64,000 nt of DNA from Effrenium voratum (GCA_963377175.1 CAUJNA010002846.1:217501-281500); one strand, 5' to 3'. Counted from the stretch's first letter, positions 29,401-35,539 are shown. Translations and numbers: made by a program. The notes: generated by a model from the sequence alone, not told the origin.

Positions 29401-31957
29401 AGCTGAAACGCACACTTGGAAGGGCAGGCATATGCTTCCAGTCCGACATGAGGTTCCCCTCAGCGATAGGGGCGTTCATCATGGAAGACAACAAGCATCC
29501 CAACACACAAACAGCAGCAGGGGAAGGCTTTCCGGAAGACTTTCCCTTGTGACCCTTCTTCTTCTCTCCCTTGGAGTCACGGGAAGTGGATCGAGAGGTC
29601 GACTTGGAACGATCCCTGCTCGACTTGCGATGCTTCCGGTCCTTTCCCTGCTTCTTTTGCTTGTCTGCGGAAGGCTCCCTTGACCCTGGAACGGCCGGCT
29701 TCGGATCGATGTGAGCAAATGGGCAGTTTTCACCACGGTCACATCTCCCCTTAGGGTAGAAACGGCACTCTTTCTTTCCCTTTGGGCTGTTCGTTCGGCC
29801 TTTACCCTTACCCTTTTTGGGCTTAGCGTCTCTTGATGGGGTCCTACCCCTGGCATCGCCCGATGGCTGTTCATGCTTGTACGTGCAATTGTCCCGCCGA
29901 CACGACCCATACTTGACAAATGCAATGCAAAACCCCTTAGGCACACGTTGGCTCTCAGCAGCGGGTGCGGCTGGCCTACCCCCGTTCTGCCTAGCAACCC
30001 GTTCTCGGTTGCGCTCGAGCCTTGCTCGAGACAGGTATTGCCTCACAGATTCAATCAAGTAGGTGTATGAGTGATCGGCGGACTCTTCCGAGGCGCTCAA
30101 ATAGACATTCAAATGGTGTTGCATTTGCTTGCTCTTTTTCAGCTGGTTGTAGAACAGAGCCTCAAGCATGGAGTCATCCGGCGTCTTGGCATTCATTCCT
30201 GCAAGAACACCCTCCCAGCTACGCATGAAGGAAGTGAGGTTATCGTTCACGAGCCTCACGTTGAGGAGATCCTCCATGGCATAGGTGGCTCCGTGCTTGA
30301 TGTTCGTGCTCAGGTGCTCATGCACCATAAGAAGCACTTGTCTCCCACGAACTGGATTCCTCTTCTGCGCCTCTATCTCCTTGAAGGTGTCGACTTGTCT
30401 CGCCAGGTCACCCTGAATGATGTTGGTGAGGGCGGACAGCAACTTGGCGTCCAATGTGAGGAAGGCACCGGGATCTTTGAGCTCCTCGATTGTGACGGCG
30501 GGCTCCCACACTCTGCTGATCCACGTGAAAGCGTCATCAGGGCGGTCGGATGCCGCACATACGGCTTCCCGCACCTTGATGCGCCAATTCCTGTAACTCT
30601 CAGGAAGTGGGAAGGATGGAACAACAATCCTCTCCGCCTCCTTGACCTTGGGCTTGTCATGGTCTGCGTCCACTGCGCTCGCCTGCTTACCCAAGATCTT
30701 GTTGAGCTTCTTGCGGATCACTCGTGCCTTCTCCGATGATGATGATGAGGATGATGATGTTGAGGAGCTGGATGATGAAGAGCTTGGAGAGTCGGAAGGA
30801 GACCCACTCTTTCGCTTCTTGTGGCTCTTCTTCTTCTTCTTCTTGTCCTTTTTGCTCTTCTTCTTTTTATCCTTCTTCTTCTTCTTCTTCTTGTCCTTCT
30901 TGCTCTTCTTCCCATCGTCATTCCCATCGTCATCGTCGTCGTCAGGATCATCGTCATCATCGGGATTACCGGCAGGTGGTCCCCCACCGCCTCCGCTCTG
31001 GCCATTCCCTGCGCCTGATGGACATCCGCCACCATCGTTAAGGTCCTGTGCCGGAGATGTCGGTTCGTAATCCCCGGCATCCCCGTCAAGATCATCGGCG
31101 GCACCTGGCCCGTCACGGCGGAGTTCGGTGGAAGCTGACCTGACACGTACCTTCGAACTAAGATCCAGGCCAGGGGGAGGAAACGTCTGTACAGGAGAGG
31201 CCTTTGGCCTCAGACCGAAAATCGGAACATTAGAAGAACTACTCTGCTCACTGCGAGATTTCAGTTCATGACGTAGTGCCTCAATGTCCCTCGACTGCTT
31301 CATGATAATCTCCCTCATTTCAGCAGCGTTCCTGTCCGCATCCTCCTTCTGCTTGTTGTGGGTGACTTCCCAAATCAATTTGAGCCGTTCATACTTCTGT
31401 TCAGCTTCTGAGCGTTGAGCAACCCACTGCTGTCTTGCCTCGTTAAACTCTCTTTCTTTCGCCATTGCCTCTTGTTGGCATACATTGATGTGGTTCACCG
31501 CGTCCTGATAGAGTCGGCCCTTTTCCTCAACATGGCCGGCTTGGAGCTGATTGATGATGGCGTCGTGGCGTGCCGAAGCATAGGCAGCCACATCCTCTGT
31601 ACTCGGACCTGTGTTGACCACATTTACCGTCTGGCTGTGTTGATATATGTTTGGGGCGCTCACATGATGTTGATGAAGGTGAGTCTCATTCTTAGTCATG
31701 TGCGCGTGCATCTCTTGCCCAGGTTGATGTCCGGCGAGAGGTTCCCCTCCGCTTCCCATCGAATCCTCCGGAAGAACGACCGATGTGATGGGCACAAGCG
31801 CATCACCTTGGTCGGATTCAGGAAAACTGCTTCGGGAGCGCTGTGACGGATTGCATGGCGGTTTCCCTTCCGGATGCCCACCCTTGATCAATTCGTTGGC
31901 CACTGCTTCGTTCATCCTTGCTATGGCAGGGTGGCATCCGTCGCCGCTTGACGCCAT
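19415..31957 (-). CDS. Gag-Pol polyprotein with methyltransferase-like, SGNH hydrolase-like and Tpt1/KptA-like extensions (4180 aa)
   Basis: This is one uninterrupted ORF from an ATG 54 bases inside the 5' LTR. By eye the order is: histidine/coiled-coil N-terminus (141-238), Asp-, Lys- and Ser-rich low complexity (about 310-415), Gag-like helical core (about 445-650), two CCCH fingers (677-695, 731-749), aspartic protease (D956), integrase (about 1160-1400), reverse transcriptase with YVDD at 1886-1889, RNase H (about 2215-2500), methyltransferase-like domain (about 2550-2775), SGNH-like domain (about 2880-3110), acidic linker, Tpt1/KptA-like domain (about 3455-3700), four-Cys ribbon (3857-3876) and a KG/W-rich tail. 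Ty1/copia Gag-Pol is usually 1300-1800 aa, so more than half of this protein is extra. No frameshift separates Gag from Pol, as in many copia elements. The protein is presumably cut by its own protease; cleavage sites are not predictable here. Pol assignment is firm; the C-terminal assignments are motif-based. Confidence 0.93.
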   Translation of the reverse strand: MASSGDGCHPAIARMNEAVANELIKGGHPEGKPPCNPSQRSRSSFPESDQGDALVPITSVVLPEDSMGSGGEPLAGHQPGQEMHAHMTKNETHLHQHHVSAPNIYQHSQTVNVVNTGPSTEDVAAYASARHDAIINQLQAGHVEEKGRLYQDAVNHINVCQQEAMAKEREFNEARQQWVAQRSEAEQKYERLKLIWEVTHNKQKEDADRNAAEMREIIMKQSRDIEALRHELKSRSEQSSSSNVPIFGLRPKASPVQTFPPPGLDLSSKVRVRSASTELRRDGPGAADDLDGDAGDYEPTSPAQDLNDGGGCPSGAGNGQSGGGGGPPAGNPDDDDDPDDDDDDGNDDGKKSKKDKKKKKKKDKKKKSKKDKKKKKKSHKKRKSGSPSDSPSSSSSSSSTSSSSSSSSEKARVIRKKLNKILGKQASAVDADHDKPKVKEAERIVVPSFPLPESYRNWRIKVREAVCAASDRPDDAFTWISRVWEPAVTIEELKDPGAFLTLDAKLLSALTNIIQGDLARQVDTFKEIEAQKRNPVRGRQVLLMVHEHLSTNIKHGATYAMEDLLNVRLVNDNLTSFMRSWEGVLAGMNAKTPDDSMLEALFYNQLKKSKQMQHHLNVYLSASEESADHSYTYLIESVRQYLSRARLERNRERVARQNGGRPAAPAAESQRVPKGFCIAFVKYGSCRRDNCTYKHEQPSGDARGRTPSRDAKPKKGKGKGRTNSPKGKKECRFYPKGRCDRGENCPFAHIDPKPAVPGSREPSADKQKKQGKDRKHRKSSRDRSKSTSRSTSRDSKGEKKKGHKGKSSGKPSPAAVCVLGCLLSSMMNAPIAEGNLMSDWKHMPALPSVRFSSKVEMNRIPAHGEQFKIADKPRVYSKVYPIDHQFFHDEVSIDDARLGATMLAFIVRRELEGHPTRCEYECDSEIGCDQCAPRDMHAKPAMASKRFSPNCSWIIDTGSGTDLFTRANCPEYAIYNSNDPVMLMTANGPSDSSKQAYMAAGDLGNTDPYLLPQTPSVLSVGFKCMNQGYDFIWHAKEKPFFVKPDGTRIYLKVRDYVPYYDVWDSDSACACPARGTPPSRPEGQVARNNSPSESSYSSSVQTEDAAEEEYTPSIAPLEDPEVHARVVAELLANDPVEVIPDEPAEPMESKDLAGEDVVGNPDKKSPRSLAESALRQEAASRKHLMTHQPKNPFCEVCKCAKMTKSPSRSRGGSRQVDARKFAEHITADFIITADEQELGIDDEYSALVISDVATGFKYAYPFAKRNTEATVKAFQHFTSSSDEVGTFYSDNAPELIAAAEQMGWRHVLSQEYIHKTNAVAERSIRTVLEGTRVALAQAGLNHSYWPHAARHWCLSQNVCEPPSGSRTPWNLRFEEEFKGQFLPFGCRIDYWIGPRQKPKKDLKFDPTSNPGVFVGYVIHPGFLWRGDYLVASLKELNETDFDDVVKLHRVFKITRPDGNFVFPMQDRYKSLREGKISSDQSGPTIQDAPLLEAGQDPEAVADVEDETLLDEPAPSKVETIKTVDHKTGGFVEIPKEGSSFSEAGGFLVRKYKGTNRPPTISSFVWQSMSQKQRREAKQKYEKDKLIETLPKTADRPASSKERKAAAAEAKEQRRSEGLAGLSVKQLTELIMFSGEDPAPAMPTVKGLSQAHRHKLGFHEHMYAAVARPVNAAEIRVNPDAQKSLDVEWEKLSVKKAWDLEGIREWDHVSSEAKKTGEKAHVGRVFEICVEKGSELPKGHKLRKFKGRTVFQGNDVKDENSEAALFAELGSSPATMEAGKVVDAYGAQPGYKTEQADGKQAYTQSLMRGTKTWVRLPKTRWPKSWMGKYKDPVVPLRLALYGHPDSGGLWEIDCTYRLGVVNFVLLYPDTWPSLFYHHELQLLLIVYVDDFKMSGPEKNMKEGWRLISTQIDMDEPEPIGRYLGCKHMVRPGETLSVTDHPFADVFQHSLPDPAAKNATPARRTQDHWEYMPEHGVLACHHIQPRCKLMRLNDEVTSELGLTGKRYTEYRGCTPEGDAGELWDDVTNPKVSLPHLWQGTSYFFDTSVGDAMNALAAAKKSRSKSQAKSEARAQGFFYLDQLEKDQPAMREPVTVVEYDMCSFLESCVERYVDLAGGNAKTIKKVPTPFHDDKIARPVENEQEIKGVLAPIATKVLMKILFAARMARFDLLRAVQGLASRVTKWSADCDKALHRLVCYVDTTKDLKMSCFIGDPITQCRLWIFADADHAGEHDSKSTSGCVLALVGPNTYYPLTAFSKKQTSVSMSSTESEVVAANVSLRAVGLPSAGLWAYLQNAGGISTKSPPEGKVVTKVDSGDYWIYEPHRFMLSRVHKRVRNTLFDPESTKDCPVNCKMLGRSRTTIMIDEEAEVDLMQDDWKFQPHRPVKRWTGRTLFRVYGMFDVDYQIESTEIREAVTDWDYVGDERIGSASISLFGPKCLRGVFVEDNQSTIRILESGKSPAFRHTDKTQRVNLAWLAEQFRRKHYQLVHADTSGSLPTSAPNLLRSSDKWKNALKLISHTDIHSDTSKNRGSSPRMDGRTGEPAAAAPCPTPRCIIEVCCGEDSKLGDVGRSTAAGCQVFRFTLNNDFNQSENRKIAVEFAKQFQHILIWASLPCTGGTPWNFINNKIPSARKKVAHHRKLFNALWNSFEAFLDEMGHLNPSIAIEWPKGCTYWKLPKVKSILDRHGLDKSDFDGCAVGIVNADGIPLKKPWSVATNVGMLGKTLSKFKCRCTSPHAQGRGQSLKNTENYTFKLTDAIHAAFSISVASRVIQSTPAIRMSSLAPSVDILLNDVLEKELDIQGTIYNLVEWDKLMKQFQTQAAIATIPEPDTVTRTIASQEQAPGVMLGGTLAGSNSEMAYWDLIQVLGRNAPAEFRAVPCPSEEVVDILVIGDSSCAMVEEPNNKYPTKHHVAELLQAEQLKGVRNIYHGMDWGKGLEAIYSTMEAKVRFIAEDNSQKGIKQLPISVYVLWGGNDVFGNYGFVGCRWIHEKRFNRTEAGRKAASEWPTIQKTRVYEQLDFFKEAVGLGRIRDITFVSNPDAEDYALTSDYNEAMNGCLRHLANGDIDDGTRIKAIDSIDPSVMTLLAHRYDDVHMTYSNANRKVVSKFLHAAINTQLLAQRIRYALPAIGRVEPYVAGEPVDPVLFGWPTCLKLAKALHEYAAMEEKPDWSHDQEGDEIDADVAAWMKVAEDESYNAITIDMRGAKVEESDIVLEAVDKGEENSDDELDRVELAMSHYIDSTAEKHGLSKVPDDEDKDKWLLLGDDTHDFGWDATNLPPGVHRAAPEGQSIIIAEGDLFDQETVVSLEMVSEADDSEAAGMSSMITAESVTFESVTEGTSTSKQPPTPPPSRRGSAAKNAVGEPQSTGFIEIGDESDPTAAGSTDKPQVKAMPRIAKAKAPPGNAEGEPRSKKQKDPKQEKIFWEDWAKTRKINTNVPAEEQSEWLEVEDMGHVPKVNMDRDYRLVAISKKMSYFLRGGAFKDGKPHPPFRGVDLSVEFDALVRHLNDRIANVMPWEVMICIRNNNTRRFRVMVGPPPMGEASWKGLPYQALRVRAVQGHHNELTRKYTEQAILTSLYSFDEEFTAAKYLDGHYPRAVRHPELTDLWRRGFPAVLYHTCDLRSAESILKFGLVPGGYPKSTGRAHVYFNPTPPWEAQMRKLAGTRAGRPVTIAFDTELMMQDGIRLFTSDEAFMSADWVGNAYIIYAFHTRKNEFLYFNRAYPELRKRYREALTTELAPGPQDVNPNFFRSENTLTAEKAWRHWKTVVEGTRNGKLLPGAVTEIETVDELAPRKGKSNERPAGPTYQVAPATLRRVPELSRGEKGHGRGWNNLRNRYQSEPRWEDLLFTTMMKVPVVKCWNRRCNNQQIDGYLLCQECRSDMVSWTDARIATEVVRLEHTASLQGMVFYLEDLQGGGGKWIRSKHHFKEGEKRGGISVEASLRKTAKTHLTKALGMGCEKVSDRLSVDPFYAYNCATQGLTPESLDFLGRIARAVVADPGRTREERERGGSQNTGTKLVFIPSLNKRDPHELNVSTEAFIAHHARFYSIMQFAVMCAYRFIPGNQVPIIIGHSGSYVPEGNVEKIVEVMVSFIRASWIKFDSQGTISTGELEIPRFSSGRTRTYPVEARNTQWRAITRSIRPEPYTKGKGKGKGKSTGRQDWSSWYGWSSGWHQWRQGPWGW
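20858..21595 (-). other. Tpt1/KptA-like (RNA 2'-phosphotransferase, ADP-ribosyltransferase fold) domain
   Basis: The segment shows SKKMSYFLRGGA at 3465-3478 (family: SK-LSYLLRHGA), RAVQGHH at 3553-3559 (family: IRA-QGHS), LYHTCDLRSAESILKFGLVPGG (family: LYHGT...I...GL) and GRAHVYF with Arg 3641 (family: R-H-HL). Tpt1 transfers the splice-junction 2'-phosphate of RNA to NAD+. Of the catalytic Arg-His-Arg-Arg set, the three Arg are kept but the His is Gly (3476), so chemistry may differ. About 245 residues long, near the usual size. Alternative: another ADP-ribosyltransferase of the same fold. Confidence 0.7.
22613..23335 (-). other. SGNH/GDSL-type hydrolase-like domain
   Basis: Three SGNH blocks are in order and at plausible spacing: block I ILVIGDSS (Ser at 2892 or 2893), block III VLWGGNDVFG (GGND at 2970-2973) and block V YDDVHMT (DxxH with His 3092). 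The family comprises Ser esterases/lipases acting on acetyl or acyl esters. Esterase domains of this fold are known in ORF1 of some LINE retrotransposons; I know of none in Ty1/copia. Substrate unknown. The block II Gly is not firmly placed. Confidence 0.6.
23633..24316 (-). other. Methyltransferase-like domain (cytosine-5 MTase style)
   Basis: Residues 2554-2559 read IEVCCG, which matches the position and character of the SAM-binding motif I (F-x-G-x-G-like). A Pro-Cys pair follows at 2612-2613 within ASLPCTGGTPW, where C5 methyltransferases place the catalytic PC motif. Further on, IAIEWP and GCAVGIVNADGIPLKKPWSVATN resemble the ENV-like motif and later region of divergent C5 MTases. Cytosine methyltransferases on dinoflagellate retrotransposons have been reported, so the context fits. 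Motif I is degenerate, so a non-DNA substrate or loss of activity is possible. Confidence 0.5.
24400..26950 (-). other. Reverse transcriptase (RVT_2 type) and RNase H
   Basis: Copia-type RT motifs are visible: a GRTVFQGN-like segment, LALYGHPDSGGLWE (the counterpart of LYGLKQAPRAW) and the catalytic IVYVDDFKMSG with YVDD at 1886-1889. RNase H follows with FADADHAGEHDSKSTSG (about 2221) and SSTESEVVAAN (about 2263). Its last conserved block, EDNQSTIRILESGKSPAFRHTDK, is reached only after an inserted stretch of about 160 residues. All catalytic acids seem present. Confidence 0.92.
27760..28480 (-). other. Integrase: compact HHCC zinc site and DDE catalytic core
   Basis: A zinc-binding H-x3-H-x6-C-x2-C (RKHLMTH...FCEVC, about residue 1180-1195) precedes the catalytic core. 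The core shows an Asp in ITADFIIT (about 1228), an Asp in FYSDNAPEL (about 1287) and the Glu of NAVAERSIR (about 1321), the D,D-35-E pattern of rve integrases. The spacing of the zinc site is much shorter than the usual 20-30 residues between His and Cys pairs. Integration with a 5-bp duplication agrees with the flanking GTTTG. Confidence 0.88.
28810..29140 (-). other. Retropepsin-like aspartic protease
   Basis: The motif WIIDTGSGTDLF places the catalytic Asp at residue 956 in the DTG context characteristic of retroviral/retrotransposon proteases, which act as dimers. It lies directly after the Gag zinc fingers and before integrase, the copia order. It would process the 4180-residue precursor. 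Confidence 0.85.
29258..31957 (-). other. Gag portion: coiled coil, K/D/S-rich linker, capsid-like core, two CCCH zinc fingers
   Basis: Residues 141-238 are heptad-rich (Glu/Lys/Arg/Ala/Leu) and probably form a coiled coil. Residues about 345-385 are almost pure Lys/Asp, followed by a Ser block. Residues about 445-650 have the aromatic/helical look of a copia capsid. The nucleic-acid-binding region has C-x8-C-x4-C-x3-H at 677 and C-x7-C-x5-C-x3-H at 731, so it uses CCCH fingers instead of the CCHC zinc knuckle normal for Gag. Basic, Ser/Arg-rich sequence follows. The particle-forming role is inferred from position. Confidence 0.75.
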
Positions 31958-31984
31958 TGCGGCGCGGGTGAGAGCTGACTGTAC

Positions 31985-32011
31985 AAGGTACCAGCGATAC
32001 GGCTGATAACC
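31985..32011 (-). promoter_or_regulatory. Likely primer-binding-site region
   Basis: On the element strand the 5' LTR is followed by GGTTATCAGCC and then CTGGTACCTTGTACAG. The first stretch resembles the initiator-Met tRNA primer site of many copia elements (GGTATCAGAGC) with an extra T. The second begins TGG, as a primer site complementary to a tRNA CCA end should, but is displaced by 16 bases. I cannot decide between them. The leader from LTR to start codon is only 54 bases. Confidence 0.4.
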
Positions 32012-32104
32012 TGTTGAAAGGTGGGATCTACCTAAAAGTCAGCACGGGCAGCAGCTTGTTTTTCTTGAGCCATTGTCATGTCAGTATGCCATTACCTATC
32101 AACA
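32012..32104 (-). repeat. 5' LTR (93 bp)
   Basis: This is identical base for base to the copy at 18800-18892, with 6-bp inverted ends TGTTGA/TCAACA. On the minus (element) strand it contains ACAATGGCTCAAG, whose last nine bases equal the 3' end of the dinoflagellate spliced leader. It should carry the element's promoter and R region, but no TATA-like motif is evident. The length is below the usual 100 bp to several kb. Confidence 0.93.
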
Positions 32105-32149
32105 GTTTGGTTGGGGAAGCCAAGCGGTTTTGGCTCTTCAGGGGGTGTG

Positions 32150-32710
32150 TCAGATGATCTCAGATGTTTTGAGGGGGTTTAAGGGGAAACGGAGGTTTTG
32201 TTTGGGTTTCTTTTGCTATCCTTTTGTTTGGGCAGATCGACCCCATAGCTTTAAGCTGGAGAAAACACATGGGCGTGTTCTTTTGTCAGCTTTTGGTTAG
32301 TTACAAGGGAAACCGTTGTTCTTGGTTTTAACTTGGTCGACGTTGGAAGGGGAGCAACCAAAAACTAGCAGTGAAGTGGGGATTTCCCACTAAACCACAG
32401 TAAGCAAAAAAATCCACGATGTTTCCCAACAACAACCATGTTAAGGGGAAAACGTTGTTTGTTTGTGTTTCTTTTTGCTATCCCATAGCTTTAAGCTGGA
32501 CACTGGAGAAAGCACAGGGGTGTGTCGTTCTTGAGGAACCCCCGTTTGGCTTTTGGTTTCAGGTGGAAACCAAAGGAACACCACGATTTTGGGCGTCCCA
32601 TGAGTCCAAAAAAGGAACCTTGGTTGACGTTGGAAGGGGAGCAACAAATTAAATTTTAGCAGCTCAGTGGTTGGATTTCAACCACTAAACCACAATAAGA
32701 CACCAACCAT
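32150..32710. repeat. Diverged tandem duplication containing two family C copies
   Basis: Two related units of about 280 bp: 32180-32440 and 32455-32710. Each has a GTTTCTTTTGCTATCC stretch, CATAGCTTTAAGCTGG, GAGAAA-CACA, and a family C copy (32335-32440 and 32622-32710). The copies differ by substitutions and short indels, so the duplication is older than the adjacent retrotransposon. Confidence 0.65.
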
Positions 32711-32756
32711 GGAACACCCACACGTTTTGGGATGGCGATCAAACCGCAACTTGGTA

Positions 32757-32847
32757 CCTAGAGTCTCCATGACCCCTAGAAAAAGGGGTCATGACCCCTT
32801 AATTTTGGGCAATGACCCCATTTTTAAAGGGTCATGGAGAGTCTAGG
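32757..32847. repeat. Family A foldback repeat, copy 5
   Basis: CCTAGAGTCTCCATGACCCC ... GGGTCATGGAGAGTCTAGG with TA on both sides (32755-32756, 32848-32849). Near-complete hairpin of about 90 bp. Confidence 0.85.
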
Positions 32848-33183
32848 TAGATTCATCGGGGGCGTTGCAATACGAAATCCTGCACAACCCAAGAAGTCCT
32901 CATTGTCTCTTGGGTGGTGCAGGATTTTGTCCATCCACAGAATGACCTCGACGGGCAAACTGGGGCGGGCATTAAATAGACCTCAGCCACAGCACTATCC
33001 GGGAACGGAGCATCGGTTCCACAAAGGCCAATGCTGGGCTACCATAAAAAGCGACCAAACAGAGAATGGGGTTGCAACTTGCCCTATAAACCCTGACCTT
33101 TCCGTCAAAAGGGCGGGTGTATGCACCTTCAGTTCTGTCAAATCAGCGACAACGATTGTCAGCCTATCCACTGCTTGATAAGC

Positions 33184-33270
33184 CCCCAGGAGCCCAAGAC
33201 CTGATTTTAGAGGCCTTTGGGCCTTTGGGGGTTAAAGGCCCTCACATATAGGGTCTCGGGGCTCCTAGGG
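33184..33270. repeat. Family E foldback repeat, copy 1
   Basis: CCCAGGAGCCCAAGACC ... GGGTCTCGGGGCTCCTAGGG with AGAGGCCTTTGGG/CCTTTGGGGG inside: an 85-bp hairpin. Related copy at 39506 and a half copy at 44991-45028. Confidence 0.75.
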
Positions 33271-33468
33271 AGCGTTGTTATCGGCTTTTTCTGGGGAAGG
33301 GGAAGTTCCCTCACATAACAATCACCAGGTTGTTCACTTTCGGCTCAACCCTCCTCAATTTCCATCGGTTGATCTGGGTGTGATAGAATTGGGAAAAGGG
33401 CCCTCACATGATTCCCACTTTTTGATTTCCTTTCAAAACCGCAACAAAGAACAGTCCGATCATCAAAA

Positions 33469-34153
33469 AAGACACGCGCGCACACAAACACAACCGCACA
33501 CTCACACAAAGAAACACACAACAACTAGCACAAACACAAGCGAACAAAACACATACAAAACCACAAAACACACAACAAAACACATACACACGAACACACA
33601 AGCACACGCACACACACACACACACAGCACACACACACACACAAACACAATCACACACAAACACAAAACCACCTTACAAACTCACAACGCGAAACAAACA
33701 AACACACACACAAACTCTCACACACAAACACACGAAGAAAGAAACAACGAAAGAAAGAACGAAAGAAAGGGCGAAATAAAAAAGAAAGAACAAAAGAACA
33801 AAGAAGGCAAGAAAAAAATAACGAAAGAAAGACAGATAGAAACACAGAAATACATAAAGCAATAAGGGGAAAAACAAAAAAACAAACAAACACACACACA
33901 CACACGACGCCCACACAAGCAACACAAATACAAACACGAAAAAAATCCCAAACACAAACACACACACACAAGCACGCTTTCACAACCACATCCACAAACA
34001 AATAAACCTAGACACAGACACAAACACAGGCACACACACAACCACACACACACAAGCACATGCACAAACACAAACACAAACACACGAACACACAAACACA
34101 AACACACAAACACACTCACACACACAAACACACTCGCACACACACACACACAT
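33469..34153. repeat. A/C-rich low-complexity tract
   Basis: Nearly 700 bases almost without G or T on the plus strand, mixing ACAC, ACACAAAC, GAAAGAAAG and AAAAACAAAC. Apparent ORFs (poly-Cys/Val on minus, poly-Thr/His on plus) are artefacts. Confidence 0.9.
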
Positions 34154-34472
34154 ACTTAGACTCCTATCGAGCGCCGAGCATGCACATGCTGGCTTCCCTC
34201 TAGCTCCTCAACAGGGACGCGTCAAGCAACAGCCATTGAGTGAGGCGGGGGGGAGAAAGAGTCCTTCCGATCATCGTCCGACGCTAAAAAAGAACACACA
34301 CACACACAAACACGAAACAGAGACAGAAACAAAAACCCAAACAGCTCTCACTCCATTTTGGCTGCCCTCCCAGCAAACTGGAACCTCCCAGAAAGGTCCT
34401 GGAAACCGTTTTTCTTCTAAAGGGACCCCCCCCTATCCCAAAATAACCCACAGGTTTCCTCGTCCCTCCCCT

Positions 34473-34524
34473 GGTTGACGTTGGAAGGGGAACATGTAAA
34501 ACATGTTTCCCAACAACAACCATG
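34473..34524. repeat. Family C repeat, internally deleted
   Basis: Only the two ends remain, GGTTGACGTTGGAAGGGGAAC and ATGTTTCCCAACAACAACCATG; the inner stem is missing. Confidence 0.68.
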
Positions 34525-34985
34525 AACTCAGATGCGTGGCCAAAAAAAAAAAAGGCATCCTTTTTGGGTTGGTTGAGTTTAAAGAGAACCCTTCCCAAAC
34601 ACAAAGGAAAAAAGGTCTTTCATTCTCTGAAGTTTCATCGAACAGCAGCTGTCACATATTTCCACTAGTCGTGGATTGCCGGGGTCCCTTGAACCCCCTC
34701 CCCCCCGAAAAAAAACCACGGCGGCATGATGGGGTTTTCCTCTCGGCTTCCCTGCAAAACCACCAAGAACGGGTATCCTCCAAAAAAACAATCAGGCACG
34801 CCCTTCTTCCCTGACCGAACGAACACGGCGCGCGCGAGCGAGCGCCCGAGGGCGCCCGAGCCAAGCGCCGAGGGGCCGGACTTGCCCAGGCGGTTCAGCC
34901 GGCCCTCCGCGTCCAGCTCCAGCACTCCTCCGGCCATCTCCACCTTCCCGTTTTGACCTGGCGGAGTCTTTTTTCATTTTCACAA

Positions 34986-35111
34986 CCCAGAGGCTCCTGA
35001 ACCTTTCAATGGAAGACCCGACCTCTCCATTAGACACCCCGGAGGTGTTTGGGACCCGGTCTCAAAACCTGGCTGTTTGAGGGCCCCTTCGATACATCGG
35101 GAGCCTCTGGG
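34986..35111. repeat. Family J foldback repeat, copy 1
   Basis: CCCAGAGGCTCC at the left and GGAGCCTCTGGG at the right, 126 bp, interior TTCAATGGAAGACCCGACC, GACACCCCGGAGGTGTTTGGG and TTTGAGGGCCCC. Confidence 0.8.
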
Positions 35112-35437
35112 AAGCGTGCTTGGGGTCCCCGAAGAACGGATACCAGTTGGATGCTTGAAACGTTTGCTTGGACCTTGGGACCCTTCCCCAGGAGCCCCTT
35201 GGACCTCATTATTTTAGGGCTTTCGGGGGTTTAGGGTACCAACTTTTTTTCACTAGTCTATGGAACCCTCCCCCAACAAAGTTGGTCAAGGGACACGACT
35301 GGACCCAGAAGACTCTCCCTGACCCTTTCGATCTTATGTTCCATCGCGAGCGGCGCCGAAGAAAGGCCACCAGCAAGTGTTTTGGGGATGTCATTCCCTC
35401 ATTTCTGGGGTGCTGGGGGGTTTGGAGCGGCGCGGTT

Positions 35438-35539
35438 TAGACTCTCCGGTTATGACCCAGTTGAAAACAGGTGGTCATGACCCGAATCTTTGCTTTTGGT
35501 AATGACCAACCATTTTCAAAGGGTCATGGAGAGTCTAGG
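35438..35539. repeat. Family A foldback repeat, copy 6
   Basis: TAGACTCTCCGGTTATGACCC at the left, GGGTCATGGAGAGTCTAGG at the right, interior GGTCATGACCCGAATC and GGTAATGACCAACC. The left end is truncated by two bases and carries an extra GGTT. Confidence 0.75.

Larger units (their letters stand above)
18800..32104 (-). mobile_element. Complete Ty1/copia-type LTR retrotransposon with a giant single ORF
   Basis: The element runs between two identical 93-bp direct repeats (18800-18892 and 32012-32104) that start TGTTGA and end TCAACA. It is flanked on both sides by GTTTG (18795-18799 and 32105-32109), a 5-bp target-site duplication typical of LTR integration. The coding strand is minus, so the 5' LTR is on the right. 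The order protease, integrase, reverse transcriptase, RNase H is that of Ty1/copia (Pseudoviridae-like) elements. At 13.3 kb it is far longer than the usual 5-6 kb because the ORF carries about 1.6 thousand extra residues after RNase H. Identical LTRs and no stop codon indicate recent insertion. The left flank resembles a repeat also found at 14240-14340, so the element landed in older repeat DNA. Confidence 0.95.

Noticed and set aside
33404..34149. Cys/Val-rich or Thr/His-rich proteins
   Set aside because: Translations of the A/C tract only.
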